64,000 nt of DNA from contig NC_064825.1 in the NCBI RefSeq assembly GCF_024166365.1, positions 106,902,480 through 106,966,479 of the forward strand, read 5' to 3'. This document shows positions 35,465 to 46,664 of this stretch, piece after piece. The position numbers and the translations under genes are program-made. Under the pieces are notes generated by a model. It worked only from the letters and a program-made list of their open reading frames with translations, made no database searches and was not told the DNA's origin. Source of the DNA: Elephas maximus indicus (lineage: Eukaryota; Chordata; Mammalia; Proboscidea; Elephantidae). Each line of letters opens with the position of its first letter. The first letter of the stretch is position 1.

Positions 35465-37290
35465 CCAACAAGATTAACATGGATCTTCCTCAAACTGATA
35501 GAGTGCACCCATGATCAACCTACAGCTGCCATCACACAGGTATGAAAGATTGAATAAATTCTCAGGAAGACCAGGAGCACAACATGTAAATCTACCCTTA
35601 CCAAATTTATCAGACTTTTTAGTGGATGTTCTAGAAAACATGATAAGGCCATTAAAAAATGAGTAAATAGAAAGCATTCAGATTGGAAAGAAAGAGGTGA
35701 AACTCTTTTTACTCTTAGATGACATGTGTGAAATCTAATAGGGCCTTCAACAGAGTTACAGTATTAAAAAGTTAACTTAGCGTTTCTTTGTGACTTTGCT
35801 TTCAGGTTAGTGGTCACTTAAAAAAAAAAAAAGAAAAGCCTGTCTGAATTTTAAGTGGGTTGGCATTTACTATGTAGATATATCTGGGGATTTCTTAAAT
35901 AAAACACTGGTAATGGATTGAATTGTGTCCCCCCAAAACATGCTTCAACTTGGCTTGGCCAGGATTCCCAGTACAGTGTCCTTGTCCAACATTTTGTGAT
36001 CTGATGTGATTATTGCATGTGTTGTAAATCCTAACCTCTATGATGTTAACCAGGCAGGATTTGAGATAGCTATGTTAATGAGAAAGGACTCAACCTACAG
36101 GATTAGGATGTATTTTGAGTGAATCTCTCTTAAGGTATAAAAGCGTAAAAGGAGCAGAAAGGAGTAGGACCTTATGCCACCAAGAAAGAATCACCAGTAA
36201 TGGAGCACATCCTTTAGACCTGGAGTCCAGGAGCTGAGAATTTCCTAGATCAGGGGAAGGTTGATGACAAGGAACTTTCCCCAGAGCCAACAGGGATAAA
36301 AAGCCTTCCCCTGGAGCTGGTGTCCTGAATTCGAATTTCTAGCTTCCTAAACTGTGAGATGAGCCAGAATTGACTCAACAGCAAAGGGTAAATGGTGAGA
36401 GAATAAACTTCTGTTTTTGAAAGCCATCCGTCCACATGTGGAATTCCATTATATCAGCACAGTCACCTACAACAATCATGAGGAGCAAAATTCATAAAAC
36501 GTTTTACCGCACAAATTTTAAAACTTCTGCTCTTCAAAAGACACATATAAAAACAAGTTATATTTTGGGAGAAAATATTTTCCAATAATATATCTCACAA
36601 AGGGTTGTATCCATAATATATACAGAGTTTTCAAAACTGAAAAAAAAAGAAAAAGGAAAGAAACGGTCTACAAAAATGGTTATAAAAATGAACAATACCT
36701 TATCCAAAGAAAATATGCAGCTGGCAAAAAATCATATAAAAATGCTCAGCATCACTCTTAATTAATGAATTTCAAGTTAAAACATTAATGATATAACTGT
36801 TTACATCTATTAGAATATCAGATAGTTGGTAAGTATGTGGAGGAGCCAGAATAGTCATAAACTGCTAGTGGAAAATTAAAATGATACAAATATATTAAAA
36901 ATAATTTGTTTTAAACATCAGGGTCTCAGAAAGCTAACCAGTTTTGCCATAAAATTGGGCTGTTTTATTCATATATATCTAAAAAGAGGCATGGACAGGA
37001 TTTTTCCTTACAAAGACATGTATACAAATGTCCATTACAAATTTATTTGTAATATTCAAAAACTAGAATCAATCCAACTGTTTACCTACTTGAGAATGAA
37101 TAAACTGTGGTATGTTCAAGAAAATGAATGCCACTCAAAAATGAAATCTATTGAATTATTGTTACATGCAAATACACTGATGAAAAGTACAAACCAATAA
37201 ATTTGAATTTGTCAAAACTAAAACAGCTCACACTTAGATATTTATCCCGGAGAAACGAAACCTATGGTCATACAAGAACCCATACACAAA
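35465..37290 (+). mobile_element. Old L1 (L1M-type) ORF2 remnant, unit II
   Basis: Collinear with 15,065-16,500 in unit I. RT-region sequence is at 35,470-35,730 and the ORF2 C-terminal part at 36,480-37,290. It is interrupted by an LTR at 35,910 and, at its end, by an L1 3' UTR at 37,292, then continues at 38,240-38,430. No usable ORF. Confidence 0.62.
35912..36468 (+). mobile_element. Solo LTR, MaLR/MLT1-MST-like
   Basis: Opens 'tggattgaattgtgtccccc', has 'ttcccctggagctggtgtcc' and 'agcttcctaaactgtgagat', and ends with 'aataaacttctgtttttgaa' and a short tail: a MaLR-type LTR outline. A short stretch near 36,365-36,390 resembles an AfroSINE tail. No internal region. A fossil, unit II only, inserted into the old L1. 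Confidence 0.62.
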
Positions 37291-37291
37291 T

Positions 37292-38238
37292 TAGTAGATA
37301 AGTAGTAAATTTGGTGAAGTATAAGACAGTACACAATAGTGGGTAAGTCCTCATAACTTGACGAGTGCAACGTTGTAGAAGCTTCACAGACATCCAAATG
37401 CCCTGAGAGACTTAACTACTGTGCTGAGGGCAGGAAACCATGATCTCAGGGTACATCTAGCTCAATTGGCATAACATAGTCTATGAAGAAAATATTCTAC
37501 ATTCAACTGTGGTGAGTAGAGACTAGGGTCTTAAAACCACATGAGTGGCCATCAAAGATACATCTACTGAACCCATCCTGACTGGAGCAAATGAGAATGA
37601 AGAAGACAAGACGCAAGGAAAAGATTAGTCCAAAGGACTAAGGGACCACAATTACAACAATCTCCACCAGACTGAGTGAAGAAATACTAGAAAGTGCCCG
37701 GTTACCACCACCAACTGCTTTGACAGGCATTGCAGTAGAGGGTCCCAGACAGAATGGGAGAAAAATGTAGAATAAAATTAAACATCACACACACACAGAC
37801 ACACACACATACACACACAAGCACACACAAAAGACCAGCCTTGCTGGTCTGACAGAGACTGGAGAACCCCAAGGGTATTGCCCGTGGACATACTATACAC
37901 TCAGCACTGTAGTCACTCATGAGGCTCATCGTTCAGCCAGAGATTCAACAGGTCTCTGGGGCCAGAATAACACACTTGAGGGACATAATTCATAGTGCAA
38001 TCATGTATAGAAGGCTAATAGGCACACCAGCCCAAAAGCAAAGATGAGAAGGCAGGAAGAGACAGGAAAAGTGGATGAATGGAAACAGAGAGCCTAGGGT
38101 GAAGAAAGGAAAAGTTCTAATACTTCACAACGTTGTCAGTCAGTGTCACAAAGCAATTTATGTATTAACTGTCTAATGAGAAACTCATTTGCTCTGTAAA
38201 GTTTCACCTAAATCACAAAAAAAAAAAAGAAAGAGAAA
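37292..38238 (+). mobile_element. L1 3' UTR fragment, unit II only
   Basis: Same 3' UTR as the L1 at 25,376: 'gtctatgaagaaaatattct', 'gagactagggtcttaaaacc', ending 'gtttcacctaaatcac' with a poly(A) tail. It splits old L1 sequence that is continuous in unit I (around 16,510). A CA-rich microsatellite at 37,784-37,828 lies inside it. Confidence 0.85.
37784..37828 (+). repeat. (CA)n microsatellite
   Basis: Mostly CA dinucleotides with a few substitutions, inside the L1 3' UTR fragment. Confidence 0.9.
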
Positions 38239-38439
38239 AATGTTCATAGAAACTTTACTTATAATAGCTAAAAACTGATAACAACCCAACATATCCTTCG
38301 ATGGGTAAATTGTTAAGCAAATTGTAGTAAATCCATACATGAGATAATACTCAGCAATAAAGAAACAAATTAATGATGCACGCAACAGTGAGGAGGATCC
38401 TGAATAGAGTCATGTGAAGTGAAAAAAGTCCATCTCAAA

Positions 38440-38740
38440 AAGTCGTTGTTGTTATCTGCCCTTGAGTTGACAACTTATGGTGACCTTATGGAAAACAGAA
38501 CAAAACGTTGCCTGGCCCCGTGCTCTCCTCACAATCCTTGGTATGTTTGTGTCCATTGTTATAGCCACTGTGTCAATCCAGCTCATGGAGGGTTTCCTTC
38601 ATTCCATTTGGTCCTCTATTTCACCAAATATGATGTACGATTCCAGAAACTGGTCTTTGCTGATGACATGCACAAAGCAAGAATGTCAGACACTGTTCTG
38701 TTGGAGACAACAAAATATCTATCAGTAAACAATTTTTGTT
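38440..38740 (-). mobile_element. RTE LINE 3' end fragment, reverse
   Basis: Starts 'gtcgttgttgttatctgccc', with 'gaccttatggaaaacagaac' and 'gatgtacgattccagaaac'. Orthologous to 16,710 and 61,957. Confidence 0.65.
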
Positions 38741-38749
38741 TTTTTAGAT

Positions 38750-38912
38750 GTCTTTGAGTCAGCTGAGATTCACATTCTCAGCTTATAAGACACAGTAGAA
38801 ATGCCCCAAAGGTTAACTATGCTGTAATCTTTATGGGTCCAGATGGCCAGGACTTTTCTCCCCATAATGGCTTGTGGGTTCAAACTGACAAATTTCCATT
38901 TAGTAGTGAGTG
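38750..38912 (-). repeat. AfroSINE, long variant, reverse, worn
   Basis: Contains 'gacacagtagaaatgcccca', 'gctgtaatctttatgggtcc' and 'tgggttcaaactgacaa'. Orthologous to 17,010 and 62,255. Confidence 0.65.
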
Positions 38913-39102
38913 TGTAAACATTGAAAAAAAATTGTATATATAATACATGTATATATACATATATATACGTTCTATATCACAAAATAAGCAAAAAAAGCAT
39001 AAATGGTACATTACATTTAAAATGTATCAAGAAGATTTATAGCATGATAAATGTATATTCATAATAAAATATTACACATAAAATATCACACTTTACAAGG
39101 TG

Positions 39103-39585
39103 TGACAGTTAAAGTTGTATGTCAACTTGGCTGGGCTGATTCTCAGGGGTATGGCAGTCCTGTGATGTTGTGATCACCTCCATGATGGGATCTGCTGTGA
39201 GTAGCTAACCAGTTGATACATGTGGCTTGCATGAAATCTAAGTAGACATTCTGGCAAGGTTTGTTGGCTTTTCCTCGCTCTGGATCCTGCAGACTTCTGG
39301 ATCTTGGGAATTTGATCCAGCAGATTGCTTGAAGTCTTGCCTGTTGATCTTGGGAGTCACAGAACTTCAGCCCATGAGCAAGAGTCCTGTTGTCTGACCT
39401 GCAGATGTTGGGGTACCCAGCCCCTGAATCTACATAAATCAGGAGAAACCTCTATCCTGACCCATGGACTTGGCACATTCCAGCCTCTACAGCCATTCCC
39501 TTGATATAAACCTCTTTATGTATATATATAAATATTTATACGCTTTACTGGTTTTGCTTCTCTAGAGAACTCAGCCTAAGACACA
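39103..39585 (+). mobile_element. Solo LTR, ERVL-like
   Basis: Begins TG and ends CA, flanked by a short direct repeat similar to 'aggtg'. Its 3' end carries 'ttgatataaacctctttatg' and 'ttgcttctctagagaactca', the ending usual for ERVL-type LTRs. The unit I counterpart (around 17,563) lacks it. A fossil with no internal region. Exact family uncertain. Confidence 0.55.
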
Positions 39586-40679
39586 AGGGTGTATTGATAC
39601 GGTAGAGCATATGTGAGGCACAGCCAGGTATGTATGAAGGCAAGAAAGATGTTTTGGAATGAGGATTGGACAGGATGGAAAAACATATAATATTGAAATA
39701 TAATAAAGGAAAATAAAACAAAGAAGCAACATTCTTAAGCAGACTGATGATGGTAATTGACCATGAAATGAGAAGCAAGGGTAACATTTCTGTTCCTGAG
39801 GTGGGAAACAAAGCTAACGAACAAATAGCCCTGGACTATAGCAGAAACAGCAACAATAACAACAGCAAACTAGGAAGTGATAGCTCACATATGCACAATA
39901 CATTCATTTTATTCCATTTAAGTCTTTTAAATAATTTAATAAGAAAGTGTTTAGGCACTTCTTTATTTTGTCATCCATTTGAAGAGAACACTGTAGAAAT
40001 GGAGTATATTGATAGTTCTGTTACATAGACACAATATTTTAATCCAGAGCCCTGTGTGGTCAAAAGGGAAAGTTAACAAAAGTAAAATGCAAGAATATAT
40101 GAAATAGATAAATACAAGCATGTATACACACTTGCTTACTGGTGAATACAAATTGTCCTGGACAATTAACAGGCAACCCCTAGAATTTTGTAAAGCTTTC
40201 AAGTGTTTTAGGAACAATCAAGAAATTGCTTGTCATCTCCTCAGGGAGAATCTCCATGGGTGAAAAAAAATGCCATAAATTCTTCTCAGTATACCACGTT
40301 AAGAAACACATGGGGGAGTCAATAAAGGGACTTCATTACAGGTAAAAAGATAGACTATCTCTATGTATTAGTAATACCCAGAATGTTTCAGTGATATTTG
40401 TATGGGCTCACTGTTATTCAATGGCAAACTCATTGTAAAATATTAGGATTTCTGAGTCAGGTCTGTGTACTCTACTTTTCAATATTGCCTGAGACTAGAA
40501 TGCCTCTTCCTTTTTCTTCCATTTTTTTTTTTTTCCAAATATTCACACTTTGTTTCAGAGGCTAAATCCTCATAAGCACCTATGAAACATTAGCATTATA
40601 AGTCTAAACAGTATTTTACTTTATATAAATAACTATACGAATAAAAAAGAAACAAAAGCAAAGATATATTAAAAAAAAA

Positions 40680-40872
40680 AAAGAGTCCTTGAGTCAATTT
40701 TGCCTCAGAACTACCCCATGTGTATCAGAGAACTGTGATCATAGGTCTTTCAATGGTTGTGGCTTTGCAGAAGTACATCTTTCTTCCAAGGCACCTCTGA
40801 GTGGACTCGATCCCCCAACCTTTCAGTTTGTAGCTGAGTGCTTAACTGTTTGTGCCATCCAGGTGTTCTAAC
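40680..40872 (-). repeat. AfroSINE, longest variant, reverse
   Basis: Reads 'gagtcaattttgcctcagaa', 'cttccaaggcacctctgagt', and a head ending 'gtttgtgccatccagg'. Its reversed centre (ttggaagaaag...tacttctg...accattgaaa) resembles bases 32,365-32,410 of the RTE. Orthologous to 63,838. Confidence 0.75.
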
Positions 40873-41030
40873 TATATGAATAATAGAGCTCATATATGAT
40901 AGTAAAGGCAGTATTAAAAAATACTGTAGCAGAATTATGAAGTTCAGGTATTCAGTCACCATTGTTGATGTCCTTCAAAAGCCTTAGCTATATAGTGACC
41001 CTAGGCCCTTCTTATGTCCCTCTCAAGTGT

Positions 41031-41529
41031 AATTTAATATTTAATGCATATTTAAATAACTGTTTAAACGTGCATTTTTGCTAATCTCTTGATGAGGAAA
41101 CAGATACATTTCCATCTCACACTTCTTGTTGAGATGTGAAAAGCAATTTTTGGAGCTTAGGAAACTTCTAAGTAGCTAGTTTGACCATAATAGTGTATCA
41201 TATACCATATTCTTTCATTTCCAGTGGAATCTGGCAGAAAGAAGATATAATTTTCTCAAAGAATACAGCTTTATAGAATGAGAATTAAATACTCAACAAA
41301 CATTGTGAACTATGGAAAATAATCTGGTGTTCTCCATGGAACTCCAAAGCTGACGAGAGGAAGTCCTCTTATCTTCCCTTACCTTATAGGAAAAGCAGTA
41401 CTTACCCAATATAAGAACTTTTTTTCTTCACCCTTTCACTATTGCAACTAAACAAGGTTTACATTGCTTTTATTGCATTCACTGAAGATAGTTGGTTTCC
41501 TAATTGTAATATCTACTGATATTACAATT
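41031..41529. other. Unit II spacer, no recognised gene
   Basis: Part of a stretch (41,031-43,420) with no counterpart in unit I between 18,740 and 18,750. No gene or clear element seen. Confidence 0.45.
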
Positions 41530-42115
41530 ACTGTTTTTTTTTTTTTTTAAAAAAACATTTTGTTTTGCTTTAGGCAAAAGTTTACATAGCAAATTAATTT
41601 TCCAAAGATTCTTACACAAAATGTGTCAGCACTCTCCTCATTTCCTCCCTGGCTCCCCTGTTTCCATTAGGCAGGCTTTCCTGTCCCTCCCCGCCTTCTT
41701 GTCCTTTTGGTCTCCTATAGTTGATTGTTGTAAGGGGTACGTCCTTCATAGATGTTATTGTTTAACTTAACAGCTCCACCTGTTATTGAGCTGAAAGCTG
41801 TCCTCTGGGAGTGCCTACAGTTTCATGTTAGAAGGTTGTCTTAGGGTAATAGTCTCAGGGGTTTCTCCAGCCTCTTTCAAACCAGTAAATCTGGTCTTTT
41901 TGTTGTTGTTTAATTTGAATTTTGTCCTACATTTTTTAACCCATTCTGCCCCCAACCTTCTATTGTGATCCTGGACAGAGTGGTCAGTAGTGGTAGCCAT
42001 GCACCATCTAGTTCTTCTGGTTTCAGGTTGGAGGATGTTGGGAGTCAAGCAGCCCATTAGTTCTTTGGACTAATTGCTTAAGTCTTCAGTTTTCTTCATG
42101 CTTCTTTGTCTAGTC
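41530..42115 (-). mobile_element. L1 3' UTR fragment, reverse
   Basis: Starts with a T-rich run (reversed poly(A)), then 'gggtttctccagcctctttc', 'gaattttgtcctacattttt' and 'caccatctagttcttctggt', the reverse complement of the L1 3' UTR at 28,400-29,100. Confidence 0.8.
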
Positions 42116-42689
42116 AGGAAGAGACCAATAGTTGCTTTTCCGACATAGGCATTGTGTCGGCGTAGGTCACAACTTTTTCAGCAGTGTTTTATATGAGACA
42201 GTATATTTCCGCTGTAACCGTTTTATTATTTAATATGATACTATTGTGTTTTTCTACTTGCTTGATTATTCCTGACTCAGAGGCTGCTGGTCCTGCTATT
42301 TTCATTGTAAGTAGTATCATTTCAAACCATTTATTCTCTTACTGTAAACTGCCATCCTCATCCTTCTCTGGCATTTGTTTTTTAATGTGTGGTTTGTTAG
42401 GGATATGTGCATACATTTAAATTTAATATACTTAAGTTTATATGCATTATGCACTATATGATAGTTGAGACTAGAGGATTTCTTTATCCAGATGGAATTT
42501 TTTAATGAAACTTCATTTTATAAAATCAATGACAGTGACCTCCCTTTCTCTCCATTTGCTCAAATTTTGTCTCACTATTGTAAATTTTTCGTGAGAAAAT
42601 ATATCTGATTTGTTATAAACAACTTATTATATGTTAGTTACAATGAAAATACTCCTAGGTTAGGATATATTTTAAGTAAATTTATATTA
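42116..42689. other. A-gene upstream spacer, unit II/III boundary
   Basis: No gene. From about 42,550 it is weakly collinear with the B-gene upstream block (11,140-11,280), for example 'ctcactattgtaaatttttc' against 'ttcactatttgtccagattt'. This is evidence that A and B genes were duplicated with their upstream DNA. Confidence 0.45.
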
Positions 42690-42840
42690 AAACGCACTGC
42701 CTTTAAGGTAATCTTGACTCATCAGTGACCCCAAAGCATTTCCAAGGCTGTAAATCTCTAAGGAAGCAGGCTGCCACATCTTTCTACTGCAGAGCAGCTG
42801 GTGGTTTCCAACTGCTGATCTTTAGGTTACCAGTCAATCA
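42690..42840 (-). repeat. AfroSINE, long variant, reverse, worn
   Basis: Contains 'aaggtaatcttgactcatca', 'tgccacatctttctactgca' and 'gcagctggtggtttccaact'. Old copy with many changes. Confidence 0.65.
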
Positions 42841-43124
42841 ACTTATATTAAAATGTTTTAAGTGAAGTAGAAGATATATAATCCAGAAGCCTGGCACAAT
42901 GATGGTCCAATTTTAGTCAGGGACTTGATGATGGGGGAGGGAAGGGCTCTGGTCAGCTACATGGATAAGGCACTACTCAACCTACTCATCGTCTTAATCC
43001 TGACATAGAAGCTAGGTCACACTAGAAGAATTTACAGATACATATGTAAAGAAAACTCCTTTCAGATAACTTGCTATTGTGATTTTAAAAACAATAAAAA
43101 CTCTGTATTTTGATATTTGAGAGT

Positions 43125-43262
43125 TATGTCCTGATACCTTAAACACATTGAAACATTTAATCTTCATTTATTTTTTCAACAATCCTGAAAGGAAGTGGTC
43201 ATTTCGCTGGTGTAGATAAAGAACTTAAGGTATCTTACTCTATAAGCCCTAAGTGGAGGAAT
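43125..43262 (+). repeat. MIR-like SINE remnant
   Basis: Contains 'cattgaaacatttaatcttc', 'aacaatcctgaaaggaagtg' and 'ggtgtagataaagaac'. It sits at the place, relative to the OR, of the MIR before the B genes (11,585). Confidence 0.6.
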
Positions 43263-43631
43263 AACAGAGACTATATCTGCATATGTCTACCACCTTGGCT
43301 ATTCCCCTGTATAAAGACCAGTAATCCCCACCAGGATCTATTAGATTTTCCCCTGGCAAGACATGTGTTCAATACCTGTCAAGGATGTTGTTTCAGTCTG
43401 TACCATCTGTGGCACAAGGACTTCTATTGGACTATGTTTTGAAGTAAGGCATATTGAATATTTCCAAACATTCTGGGACTTTCCAGTTTAAAATTTTTAT
43501 AATCAACATATGTATTATAATTTTGTAAATGTCATTATGTGGTTGTCATGAACTAAATGACAGAAAGTTTAGTAATCATTCATATGTCTAACATCTAAAA
43601 TTTTTTAAATTTTTGCTTCTTATATCTATGC

Positions 43632-43680
<49 letters not shown>
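43632..43680 (+). repeat. (TA)n microsatellite
   Basis: More than 20 near-perfect TA units directly before an AfroSINE. Confidence 0.95.
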
Positions 43681-43681
<1 letters not shown>

Positions 43682-43832
43682 TGACATCAATTCAATTCCA
43701 ACTCATAGAGACCCTGTAAAACAAAGTAGAGCTTCCCCATAGAGATTGCAAAGAGCGGCTGGTAGAGTAGAAAAGCCAGCTTTTTGGTTAGCAGCCAAGC
43801 TCTTAACCAATCACTGCTCTACCAGGGATCCC
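43680..43832 (-). repeat. AfroSINE, reverse
   Basis: Reads 'ttgacatcaattcaattcca', 'acaaagtagagcttccccat', and a head ending 'ctctaccagggatccc'. Orthologous to the SINE at 18,975. Confidence 0.85.
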
Positions 43833-43839
43833 ATCTATG

Positions 43840-43870
<31 letters not shown>

Positions 43871-44096
43871 ATGTGTACGTGTCCCTGTATATGTATGTGT
43901 ACTGGTACAGATACATGTATATGTACATGCATGTGCATCTGCATCTGTATGTATGTTTGCATGTACATGTACACATGTGCCTACAAGTACATGTACACAT
44001 ACACATACACCTCCATGTACACCTACCTACACCTATATCTTTACCTGCATCTATAGCTACATCTACATTTATATCTATATCTCTATGTATATCTAT
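43840..44096 (+). repeat. Compound TG/TATG/CATG and TATC simple repeat
   Basis: Alternating purine-pyrimidine tract: (ta)n, (tg)n, then tatg/catg/tacc units. Every frame is open on both strands, so the ORFs here (YIYICVCV type) are artefacts. A shorter version lies at 19,130-19,255. Confidence 0.9.
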
Positions 44097-44097
44097 A

Positions 44098-44310
44098 TCA
44101 GGATTTCTCATCTTCCCCCTAGTGACATTGTGAACTAGAAATTTTGTTATTGTGGGGAGTTATGCTGTATGTAGTAGAATGTTTAGTAACATCCCAGGGC
44201 TCCATTAGATACCTATAGGACCCTTCTCCTAGTAGTGACGTTCAAAATGTCCCAGACATTGACAAACGTTCTTTGGGGAGCAAATTTTCCCCAGTTGATA
44301 ACAAGTTAGC
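44098..44310. mobile_element. MER20 (hAT-Charlie) relic
   Basis: Starts 'caggatttctcatct', with 'gaatgtttagtaacatccca' and 'aaaatgtcccagacattgac'. Orthologous to 19,261. Lies about 230-440 bases upstream of the OR pseudogene start. Confidence 0.8.
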
Positions 44311-44454
44311 TTTCTCTTTCTCTCCTTATTTCTTTCTCTCTCTTTCCATCTCTCTCTTCAGGTATCTATGCTTTATTTGTGGGAGGTGGGTTTACCTTCA
44401 TATATCTATGATGGAAAGTTTGGATTTATCTTATTCATTTAGCATCTTGCCTTT

Positions 44455-44542
44455 GTATACTAAAAATCCACCAGATGATACTACATAAACCTATTGACTA
44501 TGCTGATGTCTCTATCCAGAATAGGTTTCCTGGTAGACCAAG
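44455..44542 (+). promoter_or_regulatory. Conserved OR leader with candidate 3' splice acceptor, unit III A pseudogene
   Basis: Conserved leader; 'tgctgatgtctctatccag' ends in AG at 44,518-44,519. It is intact although the gene behind it is dead. Confidence 0.38.
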
Positions 44543-45471
44543 ATGGAGAAACACAATCTAACAGTGCTGAATGAGTTCATTCTGATGGGAATCACAGACT
44601 GCCCAGAGATGCAGGCTCCATTGTTCGGGCTGTTCCTCATCATCTACATGACCTCAGTGGTGGGCAACTTGGGCATCATCATCCAAGATATAAACATCCA
44701 TGTACTTTTTTCTCAGACACCTGGCTATCACTGATCTTGGTTATCCAATAGCCCTTGGACCCAAAATGTTAGTAAATTTTGTTGTGGATGAAAATAAAAT
44801 CTCCTATTATTTTTGTGCTATACAGCTAGGTTCCTTTCTCTTGTTCGTCATTAGTAAATTATTCTTTCTGTCAGCAATGTCTTATGATCGCTATGTGACC
44901 ATCTGTAACGACCATCTGTAACCCTCTGATCTATACAGTCATCATGTCACAAAGGGTGTTACTGGTGCTGGTGGCAATCCTGTATCTTTATAGTGCATTT
45001 ATTTCTCTTCTTGCCACCATAAAGATTTTTTAATTTATCCTTCTGTGGCTACAATGTCTTCAGCCTTTTCTACTGTGACCGTCCTCCCTTAGTGTCTCTG
45101 CTCTGCTCAAACGCACTTGAAATTGAATTGATCATTCTCACCTCAGCAGCTATTGATTTGATTTCATCCCTTCTAATAGTTTTTGTTTCTTGCCTGCTCA
45201 TTGTTGTAACCATTGTCAAGATGAACTCAGCTGAGGGCAGGTACAAGGCCTTCTCCACCTGTGGATCCCACCTGACCGTGGTGGTCTTGTTCTATGGGAC
45301 TTTAATTTTTACGTAGGTGCAACGCAAGTCCAGTCATTCCTTTGAAATTGATAAATTAGCTTCCATATTTTACACCCTGGTTACTCCACTGTTGAATCCC
45401 TTGAAATATAGCTTGAGGAACAAAGATGTAAAATATGCCGTATATAGGACATGGAAAAAAACACAGTTTAC
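44543..45471 (+). pseudogene. Olfactory receptor pseudogene, A type of unit III (OR8K-like)
   Basis: Opens with ATG and [20 protein letters not shown], then TM1. After GIII a net 17 bp is missing (end of TM1 and first intracellular loop, about 44,683-44,697), shifting the frame. TM2-TM3 continue with [14 protein letters not shown] and SYDRYVTIC. At about 44,895-44,920 a 13-bp tandem copy of 'gaccatctgtaac' shifts it again, and an extra T in the run at 45,026-45,032 shifts it a third time. These sum to -3, so TM5-TM6 return to the first frame. A TAG stop is at 45,314-45,316 after GTLIFT, TM7 has NPLKYS instead of NPLIYS, and the normal stop is lost. DRY arginine is kept. Clearly non-functional. 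Confidence 0.95.
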
Positions 45472-45708
45472 CCCATCATGTGGCTCCTATAAATTTCATC
45501 ATGGGCTTCAAACCTTGTCTGTGTGCCTCCATAGGGTACAGTGAGCAAAAACATATTTCACAAATATCTATGAATTTCCTTCTATGTGTCAGTCTCTCTT
45601 CTAAATGCATTGATGAACAAAAGAGTAAAAACCTTTGCCTGCCTTGAAGGGAAGAGATGGATCACAAACATACTAATTAAGTAAACTTTATAGTGCAGGA
45701 GAAGGTGT
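45472..45708 (+). other. A-type OR downstream block, unit III
   Basis: Matches 724-967 and 20,637-21,040: 'ctaaatgcattgatgaacaa', 'gatggatcacaaac'. Non-coding. Confidence 0.55.
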
Positions 45709-45935
45709 TGGGGCCATAGTGGTGCAGTGGTTAAATTGTTATGCTGCTAGCTGAAAGGTGGGTGGTAAAAACCCATTAGCCACTCCATGGGAGAAAGATG
45801 TGGCCGTTGTCTTCTGCAAAGATTTACAGCCTTGGAAACCCTATGCATCAGTTCTACTCTGTCCTATAGGGTCACTAGGAGTCGGAATCTCCTCAACAGC
45901 AGTGCATTTGGGTTTTTTTTTTTTTTTTTTTTTTT
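45709..45935 (+). repeat. AfroSINE, long variant
   Basis: Head 'tagtggtgcagtggttaaat', centre 'gtcttctgcaaagatttaca', tail 'gtcactaggagtcggaatct', then a run of T. Orthologous to 968. Confidence 0.87.
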
Positions 45936-45952
45936 TGAGAATGTGCTATCAA

Positions 45953-46110
45953 ACAAAACACTTTGCCATTGAGTCGATACTGAGCCATAGAAAACTTAAT
46001 GGACAGGGTAGGGCTGCTCCATAGGATTTCCAAGGAGCAGCTGGTAGAGTTGAAATGCTCATCTCTTAGTTAGCAGCCAAATTCTTAACCAATGCACCAC
46101 CAGGCAAAGA
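45953..46110 (-). repeat. AfroSINE, reverse
   Basis: Reads 'ttgccattgagtcgatactg', 'agggctgctccataggattt', and a head ending 'aatgcaccaccaggca'. Orthologous to 1,190. Confidence 0.85.
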
Positions 46111-46525
46111 GTGGATATATAAGTAGAAAAAGTTACTAGGTACTAGGTACAAAAGAGGAGCTACAATGACCCTGGTGCTTTTTCAACTATTAGAATAAGC
46201 TTTGCAGCATCAGTTCTTGCATTTATGTACGTGTGTTTGCGTAAGCATTTGCGTTTTGTTTTAGCCTTCATAGTTTCTGAAGGGAGTATCAGGTTCAGGC
46301 CAGATTGCAAGGAGTCTCAGTGAAGTGTAAGGATGCGAAGTATCAAGTTATCTAAATTTGCTCAGATGTCCCCATCCTAGATTTTGGAGATCCAGTCTTT
46401 TCTTATTAATGGCTTTACATTCACATGTAAATATGTTAACATAATTTGCAATTTAGCAATCCACAGGTACAGGTCTGCATCTGAATTTGTTGTAATCAAC
46501 CCATTTTGCCTAGATCTAGGAGAGG

Positions 46526-46664
46526 GGAAGGAATTCCAAACCTGGAGCAACTCTGGAAGACCTTAAGAAATTTATCTTAATTGGAGTACATTCTGATCTG
46601 TACACAAATTAAGATAAATTTCTTGAGGTCTTCCAGAGTTGCTTCCAGGTTTGAAATTCCTTCC
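46526..46664. repeat. Imperfect palindrome, 57-58 bp arms and 24-base loop, unit III only
   Basis: The left arm (46,526-46,582, starting 'ggaaggaattccaaacctgg') and right arm (46,607-46,664, ending 'aggtttgaaattccttcc') are near-perfect reverse complements. The loop is 'ggagtacattctgatctgta' plus a few bases. Unit I (1,815-1,895) has only the left-arm orientation, and its loop holds agatcagaat where unit III has attctgatct, the reverse complement. The sequences after the B genes (13,968 and 59,195) carry the right-arm orientation. Confidence 0.9.

Noticed and set aside
43746-44138. Overlapping ORFs rich in C, V, Y and T on both strands
   Set aside because: They are translations of TG/TATG/CATG simple repeats.
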